Positions 44,926 through 56,579 of a DNA stretch of 64,000 bases are shown in pieces. Within the stretch, counting starts at the first letter, position 1, and every line of letters starts with the position of its first letter. The notes below the pieces were generated by a model, which saw only the letters and a program-made list of their open reading frames with translations, was not told the DNA's origin and did not search any database. Position numbers and translations under genes: made by a program. Source of the DNA: Scleromitrula shiraiana (taxonomy: Eukaryota; Ascomycota; Leotiomycetes; Helotiales; Sclerotiniaceae). The DNA lies in NCBI GenBank assembly GCA_028455995.1, contig JABELC010000007.1:1364001-1428000 (forward strand). Reading direction: 5' to 3'.

Positions 44926-46427
44926 TTATATGGGTCGGGAGGCTGTGAAGGCGCTAAGATCTATACTGTCCTTGAAGATATAAATTTTGGAGCAATTTGT
45001 AGTCGACAACGTGGTAAAGCAGACGGATATGAACAATAATCGTCTGAAACATTGATTGATTCGTTGATGGAGAGAGTTTCATAAATATTAAATATTTCAT
45101 GACTAAGCTTGAGATTGCAACTGGTGGAAGGACGAAATGGACGAAAGCAATCATGAACAACTTTATGTTTGCAACCTCTCTTTTACGCATCAATTTTAAT
45201 CCCGTTTTCTATTCAACATCGAAATCATTTTTTTTTACGATTCATCTTATCCGGCCTCTTTCCGCAACATCCTGACCTGACTCACGTGTGTGTCGGGTGG
45301 TATTATTGCTGTCGTCGTCCATCCGCTTGGTCAACCAGAGGAAAACTAAAATGCCTCGGTCCAGATATTCAAGATGAGTACCGAGATGTTCCGCTACGAT
45401 ATAATCCGACCCCGCATTATCACAAGCTTATTCTGACAAGGGAGGTGGGAAAGTCGACTCAACTGTATCAGTGGTTCTTCTTCCAATGCACTTGTAAGTG
45501 AAACTCGGTACTCGAGTACAATTGACTAAAACGTCACTTTATTCCAAAATTCTTTGAATCTATTCTCGAATGAATACTCCCTACGAAGAGAGAACAAAGG
45601 AATTGGAATTGCTATTGCAATTGCAACAATGAATCAACAACAATCCGCATTCATCAATTTGAACCAATAACGATGTTTAGATCTGTATATACCCCATGGT
45701 TTCATCCCTTGGAGAATTACAATGTTATTATTATATATAATGGTAATACTAAAAGTAGGTGGTTAGCTTCCCAAGTTCTATTATCTACATAGGTATCTAC
45801 TTTCATATATAATATATATCTACAACTTATTAGTAGTAACAATACTTACCTATTTCTCTCGGCATTTTCCTCCTCCAAAATAACCCTCATACACTTCCAA
45901 GCTATCCGTTAAACCGAGCTACGGCAAAAAGCACAAGCTTGGAAGCTTGGAAGCCAAATTCGATAATCCGGGGGTGATCCACAACTTTCTCCTTTCATCC
46001 ATTCATACACAAGGCTGAGGAAGGGAATGTACTTTAGTAAATAGAGAAGAGCATGACTATGGAATACTGACTGGGCCGAGCTATTATGTCCCGCGGCCCA
46101 GTTCAAGAGAAAGCTAAAACGTATATACAACGTCAAGCTTCAATTGTCTGACTCTTACTTCATATTTACTTTCCTCTTTTGACGACATCTTATTATATTA
46201 TATTCCGATCTTCATATTTATATCTTTTGGGTTTGAACTGGCAGGTTGGATATTGGATAGAAGGTAACTTTCACATGTTAAGGATATAGAGAAGCTCTTG
46301 CGCATAGTTGTTGTATTGTTATCTCAGTCGGATCATTGGAACAATTTGTATTCATTTGGAAAGAGTTATACATTTGGTTATCTGCGACTTTCAGAATCTT
46401 TCGTGAAAGAGTTGTTACATATTCATA
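44926..46427. other. Intergenic region upstream of SFC1
   Basis: Normal composition after the AT block. No coding gene is supported (frames at 44954-45193 minus, 45169-45501 plus and 45909-46136 minus have no family features). The last 300 bp form the SFC1 promoter and leader. Confidence 0.4.
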
Positions 46428-47702
46428 ATGTCGGCCAAAAGTGTAAAAGGCACAGATGGGAAGAAACCAGCTTCTGCGGCCACGAACCTCATTGGTGAGT
46501 CAACATCTTTACCACTTCAAACTACCGACAATTTACTGACAAGTTCTATAGCTGGCGGAGCAGCAGGAATGATGGAAGCTCTCGTGTGCCATCCATTAGG
46601 TATGGTTATCCTCTTATTCCTTCTCCTGTTATTAAATTCAAGCCCTTTCCATACCCCCTCCCCCCAAAAGCTTTTTACTAACACCTTCCCCTCCAGATAC
46701 AATCAAAGTCCGCATGCAACTTTCCAAACGAGCTCGTGCACCCGGCGCTCCCAAACGAGGTTTTATAAAAACCGGCGCAGAAATAGTAAAACGAGAGACT
46801 CCGCTCGGTTTATATAAAGGATTGGGTGCAGTAATAACCGGTATCGTACCGAAGATGGCTATACGATTTACTAGTTTTGAAGCATATAAGAAAATGTTAG
46901 CAGATAAAGAGAGTGGAACTGTGAGTGGAAGGGCTACATTTTTAGGTATGTTGACATCACGTCCCATCCAAACATCCGGACAAGAGAAAAATAGGAGCTG
47001 ACAATAATCGAAAAATAGCTGGTTTGGCTGCAGGCGTAACGGAAGCCGTTGCCGTTGTAACGCCCATGGAAGTAATAAAAATCCGTCTCCAAGCTCAACA
47101 TCATAGTATGGCCGATCCACTGGATATACCAAAATATCGCAATGCCGCACACGCATTATATACCGTTGTAAAAGAAGAAGGATTCGGTGCATTATATCGC
47201 GGTATATCTCTAACCGCATTACGGCAAGGTATGATATCCCACGCTCATAAAATTCCCCAAGAAAAGAAAAGAAAAGCTAACCCCCAATCCCACCTCAGGT
47301 TCCAACCAAGCCGTAAACTTCACCGCCTACACCGAATTCAAAGAAATCCTCCAACGCTGGCAACCCGCCTACTCCGACTCCCCGCTCCCCTCCTACCAAA
47401 CCACGCTCATCGGGCTCGTCTCCGGAGCCATGGGCCCCCTCTCCAACGCGCCCATCGACACCATAAAAACGCGGCTGCAGAAAACGCCCGGCCTCCCCGG
47501 CGAGACGGCTATGAGTCGCATTACGGCGATCGCGAGGGATATGTTTAAGCAGGAGGGCTTTCATGCGTTTTATAAGGGCATTACGCCGAGGATTATGAGG
47601 GTGGCGCCGGGGCAGGCGGTTACGTTTACGGTGTATGAGTTTTTGAAGGAGAAGTTGGAGAGCAGTCAGATGCCGATTGTGGGGGGAAAGTATGAGGAGT
47701 GA
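46428..47702 (+). CDS. SFC1: Mitochondrial succinate/fumarate carrier
   Basis: Predicted 325-aa inner-membrane carrier from exons 46428-46494, 46552-46599, 46697-46945, 47019-47228 and 47299-47702 (978 nt; all GT-AG). It exchanges cytosolic succinate for mitochondrial fumarate, needed for gluconeogenic growth on C2 compounds (yeast Sfc1/Acr1). Three mitochondrial carrier repeats are complete after splicing: GGAAGMMEALVCHPLDTIKV with KTGAEIVKRETPLGLYKGLG, AAGVTEAVAVVTPMEVIKIR with EEGFGALYRGI, and SGAMGPLSNAPIDTIKTRLQ with KQEGFHAFYKGITPR. Each has P-x-[DE]-x-[IV]-[KR]. TALRQGSNQAVNFTAYTEFK and IMRVAPGQAVTFTVYEFLK are characteristic of Sfc1 rather than other carriers. No cleavable presequence, as usual. 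Length is typical. Confidence 0.95.
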
Positions 47703-48115
47703 GGGGTGGAGATTATTTGTTGGGTGGGATATAGTGTTATTGTATGTAGAGGGGTAAAATTTTATGTTCATATTTATGTTACCGTGTTGCTTGTTTCCTC
47801 GTATCCGATGTCTACTCGCTGCATATGCACGGTGTAGGGATAGGGGTTCGGTTAGACGATATTGCCCAAATGTCAATCATGCATTTGTTTGATGAAAAGA
47901 AAAGAAGTCAACTCGAGCGCTACCAACATCTTTTCCTGGTGATTTCTCTGCAAAAGTTTATATCATAACTTCGTATCATGAACCAAGGAAGTTAAAGAAA
48001 GGATATGGTTATGAGAGTTGAGTGCATAGTCCAGTATAGCAGCCCATCTATCATCACGCCCATTCCATATATCCACCCTAAACAACAACAACAACAACAA
48101 CGATCTGTCTATCAT
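47703..48115. terminator. Convergent 3' flank of SFC1 and twinfilin
   Basis: A 413-bp tail-to-tail spacer. It includes an ACAACA run at about 48078-48100 and AT-rich polyadenylation-type sequence; no gene. Confidence 0.3.
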
Positions 48116-49265
48116 CTATCTCCTTCCGGGTCTCTTAGGTCTATCAAAAGTCTTCTTAACTTCCGCCTTTGGATGTAAATCCTCATCAATACTCTCCTGA
48201 GTAATATCCTCCGGCGATCCAGCCTCAAGTCTCTTCTCAATATTAAGCTCTGCTTCTGATTCCGCCAATTGTTGCGCAGATCGTGATGAAGCGGCATAGA
48301 GCATTCGCTCTTTGATTTTGGATCCGCTGGGGCAGGTGTAGATGAATAGGATTGGGGAGGTGCTTGATCCATTGTGATCGTGTGTGTAGCGGTAAAATGA
48401 ATATCGGGGCTCGTTTGCAGAAATGGTGGTGTTGAGTTCGGAGATGGGGGTTTGGGTTTTGGAGGCGAGTTCCATGGTTTCGGTTGCGATGTTGATTTTC
48501 TGGTATCATGTTAGCTGATGTACCTCGTGGGGTGGGTGGATAGAAAAGGTTGTCTTACGAGTTGTACTAGGTTATGCCCGCCGTCGTCATTCAACCCTTT
48601 TAATGCCTCTAATGCATCGAGTGTCACTGGCATACTAACTCCACTACTAACATGGCTCTTTCTCTCGTTCATACCCCTCCCCTCCTCTGCCTCCTTTCTC
48701 TTTACCTCCCCTAGACTTTGCTCTTCTTCCGTCAATGGCGCCTCCAACTTAACATGTTTATCATGTTTGACAAATCCCTCTCTCGTCAACTCCTCCTTTG
48801 TAGTTGCAAATATAGTTTCCCTGAATCGTTCGATTCCCAATTCTCGTACTAGAGTAAGACGGGTAGATGCAAAAAGCATCTTCTGTCGTACAGGCGCGGA
48901 ATCTGGGACATATGTTATGGCGACGAAAGGAGCAGGATCGTTTGAAGGATATCGACGGAGGATTATGTATAGGGCGGCTTTGTCTTGGAGGTGAGGAGCG
49001 AGAAGATCGAGATCATTGTCGAATGAGGGGGTGGATGGTTCGAGGATGGTTGATGGGGTGAGACGTTCGCCGGTGATGGTGCAGAGGAGTCCTCGTTGGG
49101 ATTCATTTGATACGAAATCCTTAAACGCTGTATGTAATTCTTGGGAGGCTGGATAAGAAGTTTATCAGTAAAAATATTGGAAATATATCAGATTAATATT
49201 CTGTGTTCTGTTTCCTCTGAAACTCCCATAGAGATCGACAACTTACCTGATATTCCGGACTGCAT
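48116..49265 (-). CDS. TWF1: Twinfilin, actin monomer-binding protein
   Basis: Predicted 330-aa protein from exons 49265-49247 (19 nt), 49148-48559 and 48499-48116. The total is 993 nt and every frame joins. Twinfilin sequesters ADP-actin monomers and caps filament ends through two ADF-homology domains. Domain 1 spans about residues 3-140: ASQELHTAFKDFVSNES, DKAALYIILRRYPSNDPAPF, ITYVPDSAPVRQKMLFASTR, LTLVRELGIERFRETIFATT. Domain 2 spans about 170-300: NLVQLKINIATETMELASK, EPRYSFYRYTHDHNGSSTSP, ILFIYTCPSGSKIKERMLYA. The C-terminus is basic (KKTFDRPKRPGRR), where known twinfilins bind capping protein and phosphoinositides. The first exon codes only for MQSGIS, the usual start of ADF-H domain 1, which supports the start choice. 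Confidence 0.93.
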
Positions 49266-49836
49266 TTTGGGCGATTTGCTTATGAATCAATGTATCTCTT
49301 GATGAAGGATGCCGGATTCTATTCAAGACGATATTCTATTTATTTGTTGAGAGAACTTTTGACACGACAACAAGAACAGCAATGATACATAGCGGGGCAT
49401 TATTTAAATCAGGGGCTTTCCGATGATTAATTCGATGATAGAAAGTGTATGGTCCGTGCACAAATAGAGGCTGGCGGGCCTTGGAGTCTAATGAATAATG
49501 CGGGGCACCTGGGCAAGCTTGTAGGTAGTACTAGTTTATTAGTAGTGGGTGGGTGAAGCTTCAAGCTTTCCTTTTTAATTTTAATTCACTCTCTACACAC
49601 CTCACCTCACTTCACTTCAATTCACTTCCGTACTCATTTTATATATACCTCATTTAAAACAAATTTTGGAAATGGAAGGCTCACAACAAACAACGAGCGC
49701 ACTTATTGGTAAGTTCAATTTATTTATTTTACAACTTACATAACTTTGGAATTTTCAACAGCGCAACGACAACAATATCATAACTTCAACCACAACGAAT
49801 CAAAAATACTCAATACGACAACTTACCACTACCACA
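49266..49836. promoter_or_regulatory. Divergent twinfilin/MED22 promoter and MED22 5' leader with intron
   Basis: A short pyrimidine-rich leader precedes 49672, where an ATG opens a 12-codon frame (MEGSQQTTSALI) up to a GTAAG donor at 49709. The intron ends at CAG 49761. Joined, that frame runs on out of phase with MED22 and stops at 49973, overlapping the real start. It therefore looks like an upstream frame in a spliced leader. Confidence 0.4.
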
Positions 49837-50478
49837 ATGCCCAAATCTATCCGTACACCATCTCCCCAACGTGGTTCAAGACTGGGTCTCTTAACACCCA
49901 GTTCGACTCACACCACGTCCTCCAATGGAATTGTCACCGTATCTCTGAATACAGTCGCAACCACGCTTCCTGATGACGAAACTAATATTTTGTTAGATCG
50001 CGAAGAACGCGCTATTGCTGCATTGCTCACTCGTTTTAAGAATTTGGTTTCTTTGGCTGCGTTGCCGGCTGAGGATGCTTTTGCGAAGGAGATCGCTGCG
50101 GCGGAGGGTTTGAGGATGGAGGTTGAGGGGAATGCTTTGGTATGTATATGTCTGGAGAGATGAGACGGAACTTTTTGCCCTTGATTAACTTATGAATTCT
50201 ACTTGTTCTACCTGTCTTGTTTTATTTGCCTGAATTAGTGGTATTGGCATTGCGAAGATATTAGAGCCAATAGCTAACATAATGACATTCAGACAAGTGC
50301 CGCAGAAGACTTATTGAAGTTGACACGAGAATTAAAGGAACTATGGATTTTTGGACCACTTCGAGGGATTGGGGAGGGTGAAGGAGATGAAGTAATGGAG
50401 GAGGATTCTAAAAAGGTGGAGGAGCTAGTTGCTGGACAATTGAAGAAGCTTCACGATCAGGAACAACAAAAAGCATGA
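49837..50478 (+). CDS. MED22: Mediator subunit 22 (Srb6 homologue)
   Basis: Predicted 162-aa protein from exons 49837-50139 and 50293-50478 (489 nt; GTATGT-CAG). Med22 is a head-module subunit of Mediator that links activators to RNA polymerase II. The family helix is clear: ETNILLDREERAIAALLTRF KNLV, then AAAEGLRMEVEGNALTSAAE, and DLLKLTRELKELWIFGPL. The last block, rebuilt across the intron, is the most conserved part of the Surfeit locus 5 family. The first 45 residues are basic and Ser/Thr-rich. A Glu-rich, Lys-rich tail follows (VEELVAGQLKKLHDQEQQ). Start at 49837 is the only one in the conserved frame; the ATG at 49672 is out of frame. Confidence 0.92.
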
Positions 50479-51080
50479 TTAGGATATTGGACACTGGATA
50501 CTCGGCGTTTGGGAATTTTGTTAGACATAATGCGACAAGAGGACGTGGGGTTTAAAGGATCGAAGTTCGGATTTTATGGAGTCTAGGGGAAAGATAGATT
50601 GATACCAAGGCGTTTTGATACAACGGCATGGTGCTTGAGCACCACCTGTAGATTTTGATTTGGACTGTCTTCAAAAGGAAGTGGATCTATGCTCCTGTTC
50701 CAACTTGGAATCACGAAACCTCAATCGTTGGAATATGGGCCCATCAGATGCAACTCAGGCTGCGGATACACCTAAACGCATTGTCAAAATTACTATCCCA
50801 TACAATCTAAATGCTACACCATTCAATCATACGAACCAGAATCACGAGTTCGATTTTACTTCTCATCATTCTTGCAGTCTCAGACAATACATACATATCG
50901 TACATACCAGTTGGCTGGCTCTGTTGTCCTGAAGCATTTACAAGTATGTACATCGATTCGACCAAATGTTGTGTCTTTTACCCCAAGCATAATCACCAAA
51001 ATCAACGATGGGTATGTATATTCTGCGTCAACCGTGGTTTTGGCTATCTTTTGAGGATCCAACCTATCCCATAATTCGTT
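50479..51080. other. Decayed sequence upstream of kinase fragment
   Basis: Overlapping plus-strand frames (50660-51074) show no family pattern. They might be the decayed N-terminal half of the fructosamine-kinase gene whose C-terminal half is readable from 51081, but I could not align any N-lobe motif. Confidence 0.35.
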
Positions 51081-51558
51081 CAACAGCTTGAAGCTCCTGC
51101 CTCTTTTCATGATCCTACAATCGGGTTCTGCCCTGTCATCCACGGAGATCTATGGAATGGCAAATATGGCATGGCTATCGAAACGGGCGAGCTTTACATC
51201 TTCGACTCTAGTGGCTATTATGCTCATCATGATATGGAGTTTGCCTTGTGGAAGACCCAGCATCGTCGTATGCGCGAAAAGGACTTTTGCGGTGCTTGCT
51301 TTAAGAACCATCCACCTAGTGAACCACATGAGGAGTTTGATGATAGAGTTCTACTTTATACCTTGAAGCTTTCTACTGCACTCATTTTTGAATCCTGGTC
51401 ATGCCACCCATCAAAGGTAATGCCCATGCTTCCTTCCGCGAATTCGTAGAATCACTGACTTATTATTAAACAATAGAGCGTTTGAGAATATGACTTATCT
51501 TCTACAGAATTATGATCCATTGGGAAGCTCAGAAGATCCTGTGGAAACCCCTAGATAG
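51081..51558 (+). pseudogene. Fructosamine/ketosamine kinase fragment
   Basis: The frame from 51081 gives QQLEAPASFHDPTIGFCPVI, HGDLWNGKYGMAIETGELYI, FDSSGYYAHHDMEFALWK, RRMREKDFCGACFKNHPPSE, PHEEFDDRVLLYTLKL, then ALIFESWSCHPSK. This follows the C-lobe of the fructosamine kinase (FN3K) family, which phosphorylates sugar-amine adducts on glycated proteins. The catalytic loop normally reads HGDLW-x-G-N; here Asn is Lys, which would impair metal binding. The N-lobe is missing. After a GTAATG donor-like site (51417) the segment AFENMTYLLQNYDPLGSSED reads in a frame that standard splice sites do not join. It is probably a decaying fragment. Confidence 0.65.
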
Positions 51559-53425
51559 AGATTTGCCATTTGTGAGGATATGGATCACTTGAACTTTTGA
51601 CAAAGGGTGATGGATGGGGTGAATAGCTTGAATGAAGATTCGGGATTCCAACAGCGCAGAGTTCAATATAGTTGGCATGTTGAAATACACGAAGAAGAGG
51701 GACTAAGACATGAAGATGACTAAATGCTGAAACTACCAGACGAGATATCATGATGTCATTCCCCATTTCTCCCATCCCCATCCCCAACCGCATCCAGCCC
51801 ACCCTTCTTTTAAGCAAAGTCTCCTGTCTACATGGCCATATTCGTCAATCCAAATCACAAGAATAGTCACACCCAGGACCACAATAAGAATAACTCCCTA
51901 GGTATGACTCGCTTAGAAATTACCGTCACATCATTCTCCCTGATCGTCGCGAGCAGCAAAACAAGCGTTTCCCACCTCAGTGGAGCAATTCATTACCTTT
52001 TGCAAATCAATTATATCTTCCAACGACTCATCCATGTAATTCATGCTCAGTTTCCCACCCAGACACGTTTGGCTTTCAAGAATCTGGAAAGTGTGAGATA
52101 CCTCATAGCTTGTATTAGGAATTCCTACGAATATCCCTCCCCGTATCTGGGCTCTTGTCTAGATGAATACAAAACTATGGCACTTGAATAGATAAATAAA
52201 TACTATATTCAACCTGACGTGAGCTCTCTCCGCATTCTTGCATCACATATATCCGATAATCACGATCTCATACCAGACCATTGTCGGCGTAACACCTCAA
52301 ATTCCCGGTTTCTCCCCTCTCAGCCTCTTCTTCCCCGCAGAATTCAAACGAAACCGTTGGCTCCCTTCACTCTCTTCCTTCAAAAACGATCACAGAAATC
52401 CTATGCACTGGCATGCAGCCGTTTTATACCGGGCATCGAGATTTTATCGGACGGGTACATACCCATCACGCTCTTTTTTTCTTTATGTATGCTATTCTGT
52501 TATGGTCCTTCCTAACCTTTCTCCTACACCACGAATATACATTATATATACTTGCAAAGCTCAAAAGCAGACACTGGCCCAACAAGAAAAGCGCGCCATA
52601 CTCTCGCACCTGCGCTTCCGTTTTGATCTTGAGCTGTACCAGAAAGGTAAAAAGTGATGTGATTGACGTGTTTTCATATTACGGGATGAAGGAGAATTGC
52701 GGCACAGAGAAATATAATGCACGTTGGGCGCTCTATTGTTTCACCTCAAGCTTTAGTATTGGCCTACCTCTCCTCCGTCCATAGACCCTTCTTTCAGTTC
52801 CATCGATAATTAGATAATGTGCGTTGGTTTTGATGCCAACCAACATCCTCTACTTTTATCTGTCAGAACTGCAAATCGCTGGTGGGCATTCATGCTTGGA
52901 TGATGATTATGAAAGAATGATTCTGGAATGATGGTGTTTCTTCATGTAATCTTATGTTTACGATCTCAGAGAAGAACCATTGCTAATCATGTAAAGGTAT
53001 CTTGATTGAATTTCATTGGCCAGCGAAACTTAACCTGATACATCCGTACTAACCACCCAATCATCATTGCATATAATCTAATGTTTCCCATGCAGCATCG
53101 ATCAGCCTTGCGACCGCCATTTAGTTTCACCGAGTAGATAGCATGCCACTAAACCCCTCATTTGGTGAACGCGATAAAATATCTCTACAACCAACAACTT
53201 GTGTGGAATGTGGACAAATTTAAGGAAAAGTATGAAATCTGACAACACATAAACAAAATACATTTCAACGTGTGCAGAGACAATCGAAGGTCGATTTGAC
53301 AATTGGTTACTTTTTAGCTGGTGCAGTTGACAATCTGTACAAGAGGACTCGAGTTGTATAACTCATAGAAAATATAACTGCACTTCTTACTTATTTGTTG
53401 TATAGATATTTGTCTATTTCATAAA
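51559..53425. other. Gene-free or decayed stretch
   Basis: Several overlapping plus-strand frames (51832-52191, 52219-52784) and minus frames are open but lack domains, splicing continuity or coding bias. No repeat array of note. Probably decayed coding remnants or spacer. Confidence 0.4.
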
Positions 53426-53434
53426 TTGCAGAAT

Positions 53435-54022
53435 ATGTCTTCTTCTACTTCCTCACCAGGGATGGAAATATCTTCAAAGAGTAATTATGAGAGGTTACCT
53501 TCACTTACTACGCAAGATCCACGAACAGAAGCAACTGAAATCATGAATACGCAGATGAGCAAAGGAAAGAAATTAGAGTTACCGACACCTCCAAATCCAC
53601 AGAGAGTAATTCGGAGAGACCGGTCACCAACTGAATCGATGTTGATGAGGAGGAAGACGGACGGTGATGCTATTAAGAGTGATAGCGGAAGACCCGCGGG
53701 ATTTGTGGACAAGAGAGCCAGATTTAATGAGAGCGGAAGTAGAGGGGGTGGAACGAAAAAAGACGGACTGAAGAGAAGGCAATCTTCAAATGTTTATACT
53801 GAGTGAGTTCCTGTTCCTAAGATAGCGGAAAACCATGTGGTTCTATTGTTTGCGCAAAGATTCCGAGAGAATGACTTTGTTCTTTGTCTTCACCACGAGC
53901 AGACACTAACTTCCGTCATCTATAGATGCGGGAGACATTCCGACGATTGGCTCTTTGGTGGGTTTTCGGTGGCGGGTGTAGTTAAAAAAATTTGGCAGAA
54001 GGATGGAAGAGATTCTGGTTGA
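53435..54022 (+). CDS. Small conserved fungal protein with CGRHSDDWLFGG motif
   Basis: Two exons, start-53802 and 53926-54022 (GTGAGT-TAG; whole codons). The protein is 154 aa from the ATG at 53435; an ATG at 53426 would add three residues. The N-terminal 120 residues are Ser/Thr/Arg-rich and basic, with clustered phospho-like sites (RRDRSPTESMLMRRKTDGD). Exon 2 gives the compact C-terminus ECGRHSDDWLFGGFSVAGVV, then KKIWQKDG. The C-G-R-H-[SAG]-[DN]-D-W-L-F-G-G block is, to my recollection, found in short uncharacterised Pezizomycotina proteins, which supports the splice. No signal peptide or membrane segment. Function is unknown. Confidence 0.65.
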
Positions 54023-54652
54023 AGTTTGGAAGGTTGTGGGTGAGGAAGGACGGAAAGAGTTAAATGGACGAAGCTTCCGCAATATATCAAAGATGCATGG
54101 CTTATCGTACCAGCGACATTATGACGAGATAAGATCGGAATAATGAAAAGAGACGGAAACAATGGATTGTTGATATTGATAATGCATTCATTGGCCTTCT
54201 AGAAGGGTGGGAATGGAAGGATAGCATGGGATGGGATTGTATTTTTTGGGATGTGCATTGAGGAGGAGGAAGAGGAGAAGGAGGAGGAGGAGAAGTTGAA
54301 GATATAGGATGATAATTAGCCCTGGAGGTTCTTAATTATTTTTGGACAGAATTTATCTGTTTCTATAATTTATAATTCTTAGTTACTCGTAATATCCACA
54401 ATTTTTGAGGATTAGATGAAATTAGTTGATGTTTGCTAATTCAATGATTCTCTATGGTTCACAATTGTAAATTGTAAATTCAAAGTGTGGAGAAGACCCA
54501 TGGGCGGCCGAGCTTTCTTGAGAGTAACGCTAACTCCCAAAGTAAAAATAAAAAGTTTCTGGCTCAAAGAATTTCTAGTTCAACACCATTGCAAACCTCA
54601 TACTTTGAACAGGCCAATTCATTCTTTTCCGCAATATCCCACTCTCTCCCAT
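54023..54652. other. Intergenic region with GGA repeat, TRM2 promoter
   Basis: A GAGGAG-type purine run (about 54262-54297) and AT-rich DNA. The in-frame ATG at 54485 opens the TRM2 frame further upstream, but the MLGSTRTFRRFIISS start at 54653 is preferred because it gives a targeting-like N-terminus. Confidence 0.4.
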
Positions 54653-56579
54653 ATGTTGGGATCTACTAGGACATTTCGCAGATTCATAATCTCAAGTTCA
54701 TTTCGCAAACCAATATCTACCAGACCCTTCACTTATTTCGCAATGCCTTCAACAGAAGATCATGGACCGGATCGCAGAAAGAGGCAATGGCAAGGTGGTA
54801 GAGGGCCGAAAAGACAGAAGATACAAAAGCAAAAACCTACAAAGGAGGGATCATCAGAAGAGGTTCTAATCGCGGATGTTCGCGCATTGTTTGCTGCGCA
54901 GAAGCTTTCGGAAGCTTCTAAAATTGGAAATGAAGATGCTTCGGAGTACCCGAAAGAAAGTGAAAGACGGGATGTTTCCGCAGATACTGGAATAGAGAAA
55001 GATTCCGCTGCTGAGGCAGGAGACTATGCTACCGTAGAATCTACGCCTAGCCAATTACCAGAGAAGTTTACGGAAATCGAGGTGAAGGTTGTGGAGATAT
55101 CCTCTACTGGAGATGGACTGGCATTACATTCCCCTACGAATCGAATATACGTTGTGCCATTCAGTGTGCCAGGAGATATTGTGAAAGCGAAGGTTATTAC
55201 ACATTTTCACCGAGACAATTACTCTCTGGCGGACTTTGTTTCGGTGGTTGAACCATCACCTCTTCGCGATGACAGCCGAGTAAATTGCAAATATTTTACC
55301 AAATGCTCAGGATGTCAATTCCAGATGCTGGATTACCCAACTCAATTGGCACATAAGAAGTCGATCGTTGAGAAGGCATATAAAAACTTCTCTCAACTCC
55401 CACCCGAGCTTGTACCAGTCATCCAAGATACCATTGGAAGTCCTTTACAATATGGATATCGTACTAAATTGACACCGCATTTCGATGGACCTCCAGGATA
55501 CAGAAGTCGAACGAATCGAAAAAAACGGAACTAAAAGTTCCTTCGAGGCAGTCCCAGAGATTGGATTTATGCAAAAAGGTCAAAGGAAGACTTTGGATAT
55601 TGAGGATTGTCCTATAGGAACTGATGCGGTCAGATTGGGAATGAAGAATGAGAGGAAGCGAGTTGTGGAGGAACTGGAGAAATATCAGAGAGGAGCCACA
55701 ATCCTATTACGTGAAAGTACGAAAAGGATATACAAGGATGAATCAAAGGATCAAGAAGATATTGAGATACCTCCAAATACCATCAAAACCACAACATCCG
55801 ATTATACCGATCTCAAAACCTATGTCACGGACAACAATGCTACGGCAACCGAATATATCGACAAATTCGTCTTTACCAGTATCGCAGGATCATTCTTCCA
55901 AAACAACAACTCTATCCTCCCCGTGTTCACCCAATATATCAGAGATCATGCTTTACCACCCCCAACTTCATCTTCTTCATCCACCCCCTCCCCCAAGATT
56001 CAATACCTCATCGACGCTTATTCCGGCTCCGGTCTCTTCACCATAACTCTCTCCTCCCTCTTCAAATCCTCCACCGGAATCGATATTTCCAATCCCTCCA
56101 TCACCTCCGCACGCGAAAATGCCACCCTAAACAAATTAGATGCATCACGTTGTAGTTTCATGGCAGCCGATGCACCGAAGTTATTCAAATCAGTTACCTA
56201 TCCTAAGGATGAAACAGTCGTTGTTATTGATCCTCCGAGAAAGGGATGTGATGAGAGTTTTCTGAGTCAGTTGTTGAAGTTTGCGCCCAGAAGAGTCGTT
56301 TATGTTAGTTGTAATGTTCATACTCAGGCTAGGGATGTGGGGGTTTTGGTTAGAGGTGTGGAAGGGGGAGTTAGGTATGAGATTGAATCTTTGAGGGGGT
56401 TTGACTTCTTTCCTCAGACGGGTCATGTGGAGGGTGTGGCGGTTCTTAATAGAGTTGATGGGGATGTGAATGTGGATGTAGACGCGGATGGTGATAAGAT
56501 TAAGTATATTGAGGCTGATACCACCACTGGTGTTGATACTGGCGCTGGTGCGGGTGAAGAGATGGTCACAGAATCCTAG
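54653..56579 (+). CDS. TRM2: tRNA (uracil-5-)-methyltransferase Trm2, with a one-base frame break
   Basis: Trm2/TrmA-RumA family enzyme that makes m5U54 in the T-loop of tRNA. From 54653: a basic, Ser/Thr-rich N-terminus (MLGSTRTFRRFIISSSFRKP), so mitochondrial targeting is possible; a second ATG (54743, MPSTEDHG) could give a nuclear/cytosolic form. Then a TRAM domain (IEVKVVEISSTGDGLALHSP), an Fe-S Cys cluster (CKYFTKCSGCQFQML), and QYGYRTKLTPHFDGPPGYRS. The frame then stops (TAA at 55532). The next frame (+1) carries on at once with KSSFEAVPEIGFMQKG, DIEDCPIGTDAVR, SFFQNNNSILPVF, LIDAYSGSGLFTITLS (SAM site), VVIDPPRKGCDESFLSQLL, VYVSCNVHTQARDV (catalytic Cys) and FFPQTGHVEGVAVL. Dropping one A from the A7 run at 55519-55525 joins the frames. 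The tail is Asp/Gly/Thr-rich. Everything else indicates a working gene. Confidence 0.88.
55519..55525 (+). other. A7 homopolymer at the TRM2 frame break
   Basis: In the upstream frame it is read CGA-AAA-AAA-CGG and leads to a TAA seven bases later. With six A's it would read CGA-AAA-AAC-GGA-ACT and enter the downstream frame without a stop. Candidate sequencing indel, true mutation or slip site. Confidence 0.6.

Noticed and set aside
45169..45501. 110-codon plus-strand frame
   Set aside because: No recognisable motif, and no splice partner on either side.
51832..52784. Overlapping frames of 98-139 codons
   Set aside because: They overlap each other in different frames without family features; could be decayed genes but cannot be named.
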